A stretch of 5,460 nucleotides of DNA, taken from NCBI GenBank assembly GCA_964555565.1, contig CAZKTF010000241.1, positions 1-5,460 on the forward strand. Reading direction: 5' to 3'. The notes under the pieces were generated by a model that ran no database searches, had not been told where the DNA came from, and saw only the letters and a program-made list of their open reading frames with translations. The stretch comes from CAZKTF01 sp964555565. GTDB lineage: Bacteria > Planctomycetota > JAJSAM01 > JAKLKS01. The translations under genes were made by a program, and so were the position numbers. This document shows positions 1-4,161 of the stretch, piece after piece. The stretch's first letter is position 1, and each line of letters opens with the position of its first letter.

Positions 1-16
1 GGCCGGATCGACCCCC

Positions 17-46
17 TTGACGGGCACCGGGCCGGAGGTGTAGCCT
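17..46 (+). promoter_or_regulatory. Candidate sigma-70-like promoter for the cold-shock gene
   Basis: TTGACG at 17-22 is followed 18 bases later by TAGCCT at 41-46. The -35 matches the consensus well and the -10 only at its first, second and last bases. If used, transcription would start near 53 and give a leader of about 160 bases before the cold-shock start codon, and long leaders are typical of cold-shock mRNAs. The -10 match is poor and GC-rich bacteria often use divergent promoters, so this is a suggestion only. The short open stretch ending at the TAG at 41-43 could instead be the end of an upstream gene. Confidence 0.25.
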
Positions 47-115
47 CCCCCCGGTCTTCGAGAGAGGGCGATGGAAGACGCGAAACACCGATCCAGGGCC
101 GTCGAAACAGACATG

Positions 116-160
116 GGGGGCCGGGGTCCCGGACGGGACCGCGGCCCCCTTTCCTCTTCT
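116..160 (+). terminator. GC-rich hairpin plus pyrimidine tract (terminator or leader attenuator)
   Basis: Bases 116-130 pair with 135-149 around a GGAC loop: 15 positions with a single G:G mismatch (124/141). The run TTTCCTCTTCT follows at 150-160. A strong stem followed by a T-rich run is the pattern of an intrinsic terminator on the plus strand, though the tract is interrupted by C. It either ends a gene lying left of the window or, if the promoter at 17-46 is real, lies inside the cold-shock leader as an attenuator or structural element. Nothing convincing is encoded between 1 and 115. Confidence 0.5.
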
Positions 161-175
161 CCGGGTCCAACGCCA

Positions 176-206
176 GGCCGCGGCGTGACGCGGCCGGAAA
201 GGGAGG
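176..206 (+). promoter_or_regulatory. Leader hairpin adjoining the cold-shock ribosome binding site
   Basis: Bases 176-182 (GGCCGCG) pair perfectly with 189-195 around a 6-base loop. The Shine-Dalgarno sequence GGGAGG lies at 201-206, seven bases before the ATG at 214. In addition, GGAAAGGG at 196-203, which covers the first half of that site, is perfectly complementary to CCCTTTCC at 147-154. The 147-154 segment partly overlaps the base of the upstream hairpin, so the two pairings compete. This is compatible with structure-controlled translation, but no function is demonstrated. Confidence 0.4.
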
Positions 207-213
207 GGTACCT

Positions 214-420
214 ATGCCGAAGGGCCGCGTGAAGTGGTTCTCCGACCAGAAGGGCTTCGGCTTCATCCAGCAGGAGAGCGGCGAGGACGTGTTCTGCCAC
301 TTCTCGGCCATCCAGATGGAGGGCTTCAAGACCCTCAAGGAAGGCCAGCCGGTCCAGTTCGAGCTGGTCCAGGGGGACAAGGGACTCCGCGCGGACAACG
401 TGATGCCGACGGAGAGCTAG
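214..420 (+). CDS. cspA: Cold-shock domain protein (CspA family)
   Basis: This 68-residue protein is one cold-shock domain, a five-stranded OB-fold barrel that binds single-stranded RNA and DNA and acts in the cytoplasm as an RNA chaperone. The N-terminal GRVKWF (residues 4-9), the RNP1 motif KGFGFI (13-18) and the RNP2 motif VFCHF (26-30) carry the aromatic and histidine side chains that stack on nucleic acid. RNP2 has Cys28 where the common form is VFVHF. Length is normal for the family. The ATG is supported by GGGAGG seven bases upstream and by family alignment, although the same frame is open to the left edge of the window. The structured leader suggests post-transcriptional control. Which csp paralogue this is, and whether it is cold-induced, cannot be decided from sequence alone. 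Confidence 0.96.
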   Translation: MPKGRVKWFSDQKGFGFIQQESGEDVFCHFSAIQMEGFKTLKEGQPVQFELVQGDKGLRADNVMPTES

Positions 421-461
421 CGACACCTCCGTCGCCATCGATTCTCCGGGGCGCGCAGGGC

Positions 462-492
462 GCGACGCTAAAGTCGCCGGCGGGATCCGCCG
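462..492 (+). other. Two small hairpins between csp and the membrane protein gene
   Basis: GCGAC at 462-466 pairs with GTCGC at 473-477 across a 6-base loop. CGGCGG at 478-483 pairs with CCGCCG at 487-492 across the loop GAT. There is no T tract after either, so a standard intrinsic terminator is not supported. They may still slow or block read-through, or mark the end of the cold-shock transcript. Short GC stems like these are easily formed by chance in such GC-rich DNA. Nothing else is seen in 421-508. Confidence 0.2.
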
Positions 493-508
493 AAGTAGCC
501 CTGATCCC

Positions 509-829
509 GTGCGCTACTCCTTCCTCAAGTTCACCATCGTCCTCGTGGAGCTGGCCGGGGCCCTGGCCCTGGCCGGCGGGGTCGTCCTCGTGGTGATGGC
601 CGTGAAGTCCTGGGGACCCGGCGGCGGGCTCCACCAGGCGAAGCTCACGCTCCCCGACAACCGCGTGATCGCCTTCTCCGACCTCCCGCTGGTGCGCTTC
701 GTGGCGCTCGCCCCCGGGATCGGGTCGGGGCTCCTCGGGATCCTGATGCTCGGCATGGGCCAGCTCTGCGAGGCGGTCCTCCAGATCGAGGTCTCGCTCC
801 GCAAGGGCGGGGGCGAGGCGAAGCAGTAG
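509..829 (+). CDS. Small two-helix inner-membrane protein, function unknown
   Basis: This is a 106-residue protein that I do not recognise. Residues about 8-32 form a hydrophobic helix rich in Val, Leu, Ala and Gly. A polar segment of about 30 residues follows (including SWGPGGG and LPDNRVIAF), then a second hydrophobic stretch at about 63-88 with glycines. The C-terminal tail is charged (RKGGGEAKQ). This predicts two membrane crossings with a short periplasmic or cytoplasmic linker, and both termini on the same side. The GTG start at 509 is the best available but has no clear Shine-Dalgarno sequence. The hydrophobic pattern and the absence of a better frame on either strand support it as real. 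It lies 88 bases after csp in the same direction and could be co-transcribed with it, but no functional link is evident. Confidence 0.72.
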   Translation: MRYSFLKFTIVLVELAGALALAGGVVLVVMAVKSWGPGGGLHQAKLTLPDNRVIAFSDLPLVRFVALAPGIGSGLLGILMLGMGQLCEAVLQIEVSLRKGGGEAKQ

Positions 830-854
830 GGGCGGGGGTCCCCGGGGGTTTCGA

Positions 855-873
855 GGCCCGCCGGTGGCGGGCC
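855..873. terminator. Perfect hairpin in the convergent gap (possible bidirectional terminator)
   Basis: GGCCCGCC at 855-862 pairs perfectly with GGCGGGCC at 866-873 around a 3-base loop. It sits in the 121-base gap between the convergent membrane protein gene (ending at 829) and fabZ (ending at 951), where transcription from both sides must stop. Neither flank has a T tract, so it is not a textbook intrinsic terminator. In extreme GC genomes, T-poor hairpins between convergent genes are common. A weaker stem, CTGCC/GGCAG, is also present at about 927-947. No gene is seen in 830-950. Confidence 0.4.
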
Positions 874-950
874 GAGCCCGGGGAGGTCTACCCCGCCCGG
901 CCGTGGCCTTTCAAGGGGCGGTCCCCCTGCCGCCGTTGCCTTGGCAGCCG

Positions 951-1427
951 CTACACCGGCAGCCCGGTGATGACCGCCTCGACCACGAGGCGGTCGCCCA
1001 CCACCCCCTGGCAGTCGAAGACCGCGCGCCGCGGGCGGATGTTGCGGACCTTCGAGAGGAGCACCAGCCGGTCCCCGGGGACCACGGTCCCGCGGAACTT
1101 CGCGCCTTTGATCCCCGCGAATCCGAAGAACTGCCCGTCGTCGGGGAGCGCCGTCTTCAAGTAGAAGGAGCAGACCTGGCCCAGGGCCTCGAGCAGGAGG
1201 ACCCCGGGGTAGATGGGCCGGCCGGGGATGTGCCCGCGCGCCCAGAACTCGTCGGGGCGGACGTCCTTCGACCCGACGCAGAGCCCGCGCTCCGTGTCGA
1301 GGAGGTGGATCCGGTCGAGGTGGGCCATCTCGAAGCGCTGCGGGATCTTCCGCTGGATCGCCTCCAGGTCGAAGGCCACCCGCGCGAGGTCCACTTCGCA
1401 AAGGTCCACCACGAGCGGCGGCGGCAT
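951..1427 (-). CDS. fabZ: FabZ-type 3-hydroxyacyl-ACP dehydratase
   Basis: This 158-residue hot-dog-fold enzyme is predicted to dehydrate (3R)-3-hydroxyacyl-ACP to trans-2-enoyl-ACP in type II fatty acid synthesis, in the cytoplasm. The family signature is clear at residues 65-84, reading GHIPGRPIYPG followed by VLLLEALGQ. It contains the catalytic pair His66 and Glu80, fourteen residues apart as in E. coli FabZ. Length is normal. The usual N-terminal LPHRYPFLLVDR motif is changed to IPQRFEMAHLDR (28-39), losing the histidine. The protein is therefore a divergent branch and may serve a specialised acyl substrate rather than bulk synthesis. The ATG at 1427 is supported by GGGAGGG four bases upstream (1432-1438 on the plus strand). 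It stands alone, not beside lpx or other fab genes, and is divergent from the HEAT-like gene. A MaoC-like or polyketide dehydratase role is less likely. Confidence 0.92.
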   Translation of the reverse strand: MPPPLVVDLCEVDLARVAFDLEAIQRKIPQRFEMAHLDRIHLLDTERGLCVGSKDVRPDEFWARGHIPGRPIYPGVLLLEALGQVCSFYLKTALPDDGQFFGFAGIKGAKFRGTVVPGDRLVLLSKVRNIRPRRAVFDCQGVVGDRLVVEAVITGLPV

Positions 1428-1505
1428 CCGGCCCTCCCTTCCCGGTTTCCCCGGCGGGGCATTCTCCGGGCGGCCGACCGCGGTCCCACGAAGAACCCGT
1501 GCGAA

Positions 1506-1536
1506 TTGCCCCCGGGCCCGGAGGCGCCGGTAGACT
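1506..1536 (+). promoter_or_regulatory. Candidate promoter for the HEAT/isomerase/TIGR02757 cluster
   Basis: TTGCCC at 1506-1511 and TAGACT at 1531-1536 each match the sigma-70 consensus at four of six positions, with a 19-base spacer that is slightly long. Transcription would start near 1543, right at the foot of the hairpin at 1544-1565. It lies in the 149-base divergent gap between fabZ and the plus-strand cluster. No convincing promoter for fabZ is visible on the minus strand of the same gap. Confidence 0.3.
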
Positions 1537-1543
1537 GGCCCGT

Positions 1544-1571
1544 TGCGGGCCCCCCCGGGCCCGCAGGGAGG
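1544..1571 (+). promoter_or_regulatory. 9-bp hairpin directly abutting the ribosome binding site
   Basis: TGCGGGCCC at 1544-1552 pairs perfectly with GGGCCCGCA at 1557-1565 around a CCCC loop. The Shine-Dalgarno sequence GGGAGG (1566-1571) begins at the very next base and is five bases from the GTG start at 1577. An ATG at 1572-1574 is out of frame and is not the start. The stem would stand at or near the mRNA 5' end if the candidate promoter is used. It could stabilise the transcript or limit ribosome access. There is no T tract, so termination is unlikely. Confidence 0.45.
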
Positions 1572-1576
1572 ATGCC

Positions 1577-2389
1577 GTGCCGGACCCCCGCTCCTTCGCC
1601 CTCGTCGCGGTCCTGCTCGCGGCGGCCTCCCCCGCGCCCTCCGCGCGGGCCGAGGGCCCCGGGTCCAACGCGCCGAAGGGGGGGGTCTTCCCGACGGTCG
1701 CCGAGGTGAAGGACGAGGAGGCGAAGAAGATGCTGGCGGAGCTGGACAAGGCGTTCCAGTCCGGGGACGAGAACAGCGTGACCCAGGCGCTCCGCCCGAT
1801 GGTCACGAAGCGGCACGCGACCCTCGTCGCCAGGCTCAAGCCGCTCGCCGACGACAGGCGGCCGGGCGTCGCCGCCCTGGCCGTGGAGGCCCTCGGGAGC
1901 CAGGGGGACGCCTCCGTGGCGGGGATGCTCGCGAGGGTCATGTCGGAGCCCCCGACCAAGGAGGAGAAGAAGAGGGGGTTCCTCCTGCGGGGGATGGTGC
2001 GCGCGGCCGCGGTCGAGGCGCTCGGGCGCCTCGGGGTGAAGGGCTGCGCGAAGGCGGTCCGGGACCTCGGCGAGGAGATGATCCTCAAGGACGCGCTGCG
2101 GAGCTACGCCACCGCGATCCTCCGGGCGGCGGTGCGCTACTGCGGCCTCCTCAAGGACAAGGAGTCGGTCTCGTTCCTCATCGACCTGGTGGACGAGCCC
2201 ATCCCCGCGAACCCCACCTCCCCGACCAACCCGCCCGCCGAGTACTGGAAGGCCCGCAACGACACCTGGAGGGCGATCCGCATGGAGGTGCAGTGGGCCC
2301 TCAAGGAGATCACCGGCCAGTCCTTCGAGAACAAGCGGCGCTGGGACGACTGGATGGAGGGGGACGGCAAGAGAGCGGGGATGAAGTAG
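1577..2389 (+). CDS. Secreted HEAT-repeat-like protein, function unknown
   Basis: The 270-residue product begins with a probable Sec signal peptide. A hydrophobic core at residues 7-18 is followed by a small-residue region and a predicted cleavage after ARA at 25, so the mature protein should be periplasmic or extracellular. The GTG start at 1577 is chosen because GGGAGG lies five bases upstream and it puts the signal peptide at the N-terminus. The frame is open further left to 1499 but has no ribosome site there. Residues about 65-205 are amphipathic helices with HEAT-like spacing (PLADDRRPGVAALAVEALG, MVRAAAVEALGRLG, LRSYATAILRAAVRY), suggesting an alpha-solenoid for protein-protein contact. 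A Pro/Asn-rich loop (208-221) precedes a last helix and an ITGQ-F...W..W ending (245-259). I recall this tail from planctomycete HEAT proteins but cannot verify it here. No catalytic residues are recognised. The stop codon overlaps the next start by one base, indicating translational coupling. Confidence 0.85.
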   Translation: MPDPRSFALVAVLLAAASPAPSARAEGPGSNAPKGGVFPTVAEVKDEEAKKMLAELDKAFQSGDENSVTQALRPMVTKRHATLVARLKPLADDRRPGVAALAVEALGSQGDASVAGMLARVMSEPPTKEEKKRGFLLRGMVRAAAVEALGRLGVKGCAKAVRDLGEEMILKDALRSYATAILRAAVRYCGLLKDKESVSFLIDLVDEPIPANPTSPTNPPAEYWKARNDTWRAIRMEVQWALKEITGQSFENKRRWDDWMEGDGKRAGMK

Positions 2390-3177
2390 TGAAGACCGCC
2401 TTCCACATCGGCGGCTGGGGCACGGACCACATCTTCCAGGCCCTCGGCGACATCCGGACGGCCGGCATCCGCGCGGTGGAGGTCTACGCCGACGTCGCCA
2501 CGGTCTACGACGGGAAGCCCCAGGAGTTCTCCTTCTTCCTCCAGAAGGGAGGGCTCTCGCTGGTGGGGGCCTACGGCGGCGGGGTGTTCTCCGACCCCGA
2601 CTTCCGCGAGGCGGACGTGGAGAGCGCCCGGGTCGTCGCCCGCTGGCTGAAGCGGGCCGGCGGGCGCTTCCTCATCCTCCAGGGCGGCGAGCGCGGCGAG
2701 CGGCCCGCGGACGACCTCAAGGCCGTGGCCGTGACCGCCAACCTGATCGGGAAGGCCTGCCAGCGGGAGGGGGTGGAGTTCTGCTTCCAGCCCCACACCG
2801 ACACGCCGATCTTCGCCGAGGACGAGATCCGGGCGTTCCTCGGGAAGACCGACCCCGCCACCGTCCTCCTCTGCGCGGACACCGGCCACATGGGCGAGGC
2901 GGGCATGGACCTCATCCCCTTCCTCGCCGAGCACGGGGAACGGATCCGGGTGGTGCACCTGCGGGACCTGCGTCCAAAGCCGGTATTCGTGGGGAGCCCC
3001 TTCGCGAACGCGGGGAAGGGGACGCTCCACCTCGCGGCCACCGTCGCGGCGCTCCGGGCGCGGGGTTTCCACGGCTGGATCGTGGGGTTCGCCGACGACC
3101 GGTCCGAGCAGCCCGCGAAGTCGGTCCGCCAGTTCGCGGAGTACGCGCGCGGGACGCTCCGCCTCACCCCCGGGTAG
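2389..3177 (+). CDS. IolE-like sugar phosphate isomerase/epimerase family protein
   Basis: This 262-residue protein is a predicted TIM barrel of the xylose-isomerase-like/AP-endonuclease-2 superfamily, probably acting in the cytoplasm on a sugar, inositol or keto-acid. It most resembles the IolE (2-keto-myo-inositol dehydratase) branch. The matching blocks are G-I-R-A-V-E-V at 26-32, F-Q-P-H-T-D-T at 133-139, A-D-T-G-H at 163-167 and V-H-L-R-D at 189-193. Asp164, His167 and His190 are the likely metal-site residues. At the last strand, where IolE-like proteins usually read GWIVVE, this one reads GWIVGFADD (229-237), so the usual metal-binding Glu appears to be Phe234. Asp236 or Asp237 might substitute. 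The GTG start at 2389 overlaps the preceding stop (TAGTG) and needs no strong ribosome site. No other inositol genes are present. The substrate is unknown, and the specific reaction should not be assumed. Confidence 0.88.
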   Translation: MKTAFHIGGWGTDHIFQALGDIRTAGIRAVEVYADVATVYDGKPQEFSFFLQKGGLSLVGAYGGGVFSDPDFREADVESARVVARWLKRAGGRFLILQGGERGERPADDLKAVAVTANLIGKACQREGVEFCFQPHTDTPIFAEDEIRAFLGKTDPATVLLCADTGHMGEAGMDLIPFLAEHGERIRVVHLRDLRPKPVFVGSPFANAGKGTLHLAATVAALRARGFHGWIVGFADDRSEQPAKSVRQFAEYARGTLRLTPG

Positions 3178-3190
3178 GGCGCGGTCCGGG

Positions 3191-4147
3191 ATGCCCGTCG
3201 CCGCCCCGTCCTGGCGCCCGCGGCCCCGGCGGGTCCCGGAGTCCCTCCTCCGCGCGCGCCTGGAGGCCCAGGTCCGCGCCCTCGACGCCTCCACGATCCA
3301 CCCGGACCCCCTGGAGATCGTGCGCCGCCACCGCCGTCCCGCCGACGCCGAGGTGGCCGGCGCCGTGGCCGCGGGACTGGCCTTCGGGGGCGTGGGCGTG
3401 ATCCTCGCCTCTGTGGAGCGGGCCCTGGCCCCGCTCGGGGGGAGGCCCGCGGAGGCCCTCGCAGGGGCGCGGGACTCGGACCTCCTGCGCGACTGCGCGG
3501 GGTTCCGCCACCGATGGCTCGGGGGGGAGGACCTGGCCGCGTTCCTCGTCTCGGTGCGCCGCCTGCGCGCCCGCCACGGGTCCCTGGAGGCCGCGTTCCT
3601 CGCGGGGGACCCGGGCGGGCCCGACGTGGGGGACGCGCTCGCGGCCTTCGCCCGGGCGCTCCGGGAGGAGGACCCCGGGTTCGGGCGGCGCGGGGCCCCC
3701 GGGTTCTTCCCCTCCCCCGAGGGAGGGAGCGCGTGCAAGCGGCCCCTCCTGTTCCTCCGGTGGATGTGCCGGGACGACGGCATCGACACGGGGGCCTGGA
3801 AGGGGGTGGACCCCGCGCGGCTCCTCCTCCCCCTCGACACCCACGTGGCGCGGATCGCGGGCGCGCTCGGGCTCCTCCGGCGCCGGACGGTGGACCTCGC
3901 GGCCGCGCGAGAGGCCACGGCCGCGCTGCGGCGCCTCGACCCGGCGGACCCGGTCCGCTACGACTTCGCGCTCTGCCGGATGGGGATCCTGGACCTCTGC
4001 CCCCGGCTGCGGGACCCGCGGAACTGCCGGGAGTGCGGGCTCTTCGACGTGTGCGGCTACGGGAGACGGAATGCGGTGTCAGACACCTCTTTGCTCTCCC
4101 GGCCGCCGTGCAACGCGGACCGTCGCGGAAAACAAAAAGGTGTCTGA
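3191..4147 (+). CDS. TIGR02757 (DUF2400) family protein with C-terminal Cys cluster
   Basis: This 318-residue protein matches the TIGR02757/DUF2400 family throughout. It has a D-P-L-E-I-V block at 39-44, a GLAFGGVGVI segment at 62-71, P-S-P-E-G-G-S-A-C-K-R at 174-184, F-L-R-W-M at 188-192, P-L-D-T-H-V-A-R-I at 214-222 and D-P-V-R-Y-D-F-A-L at 253-261. The biochemical function of the family is not established. Its later part recalls helix-hairpin-helix DNA glycosylases, and here it ends in Cys270, Cys279, Cys282 and Cys288 (C-x8-C-x2-C-x5-C). That is close to the C-x6-C-x2-C-x5-C iron-sulphur cluster of endonuclease III, so an Fe-S cluster and a DNA-related role are inferred. The ATG is 13 bases after the previous stop, with only a weak GG-rich ribosome site. 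Residues 295-318 and the stop codon are encoded by the palindromic repeat at 4065-4161, so the natural C-terminus was probably just after Cys288 and has been replaced. Confidence 0.9.
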   Translation: MPVAAPSWRPRPRRVPESLLRARLEAQVRALDASTIHPDPLEIVRRHRRPADAEVAGAVAAGLAFGGVGVILASVERALAPLGGRPAEALAGARDSDLLRDCAGFRHRWLGGEDLAAFLVSVRRLRARHGSLEAAFLAGDPGGPDVGDALAAFARALREEDPGFGRRGAPGFFPSPEGGSACKRPLLFLRWMCRDDGIDTGAWKGVDPARLLLPLDTHVARIAGALGLLRRRTVDLAAAREATAALRRLDPADPVRYDFALCRMGILDLCPRLRDPRNCRECGLFDVCGYGRRNAVSDTSLLSRPPCNADRRGKQKGV

Positions 4148-4161
4148 CACCGTACGCCGTC
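4065..4161. repeat. Inverted repeat with GGTGTC(A/T)GACACC arms; REP/MITE-like element
   Basis: The core arms 4074-4093 and 4133-4152 are complementary over 20 positions with one mismatch (4089/4137). Pairing resumes outward at 4065-4069 (GACGG) with 4157-4161 (CCGTC), giving 29-base arms with 25 identical positions. Each arm holds a 13-base near-palindrome, GGTGTCAGACACC (4075-4087) or its complement (4139-4151), followed inward by a T-rich run. The 39-base centre encodes nothing recognisable. The element is AT-richer than its surroundings (GAAAACAAAAAGG at 4128-4140) and overlaps the 3' end of the TIGR02757 gene and the stop codon of the solute-binding protein gene. No transposase and no target-site duplication is visible, so a non-autonomous palindromic element is inferred rather than proven. 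A purely local bidirectional terminator is the alternative. Confidence 0.8.
4129..4151 (-). terminator. Intrinsic-type terminator for the solute-binding protein gene
   Basis: Read on the minus strand from 4151, GGTGT-CAG-ACACC can fold into a 5-bp stem with a 3-base loop. TTTTTGTTTT follows at 4138-4129, starting right at the stem. It begins about nine bases past the TGA of the solute-binding protein gene. On the plus strand the left arm gives the same stem followed by TCTTTG (4075-4093), a weaker mirror for the opposite direction. The whole inverted repeat could also fold as one long stem. Confidence 0.6.

Noticed and set aside
2..43. A 13-codon open stretch ending in TAG at 41-43 could be the end of an upstream plus-strand gene.
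   Set aside because: Too short to support. The same bases overlap the candidate promoter, and no homology can be judged.
1..213. The cold-shock frame has no stop back to the left edge, suggesting a longer protein or fusion.
   Set aside because: Stops are rare by chance in such GC-rich DNA. The translated stretch has no recognisable domain, and the ATG at 214 with GGGAGG upstream matches the family's normal start.
1499..1576. An earlier ATG at 1499 for the HEAT-like protein.
   Set aside because: It has no ribosome site, would place 26 Arg/Gly-rich residues before the signal peptide, and would start upstream of the candidate promoter's transcription start.
514..2088. A long minus-strand open frame overlapping the membrane protein gene, fabZ and the HEAT-like gene.
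   Set aside because: Composition is shadow-like, and it conflicts with FabZ in another frame and with a signal-peptide-bearing gene on the other strand.
1543..2388. Upstream extension of the isomerase frame back to 1543.
   Set aside because: The extension is Gly/Arg/Pro-rich and runs antiparallel to no known fold. Homology starts at the GTG at 2389, which overlaps the previous stop in the usual coupled manner.
4065..4161. CRISPR repeat or phage attachment site.
   Set aside because: There are only two arms, in inverted and not direct orientation, with no spacer array, tRNA or integrase nearby.
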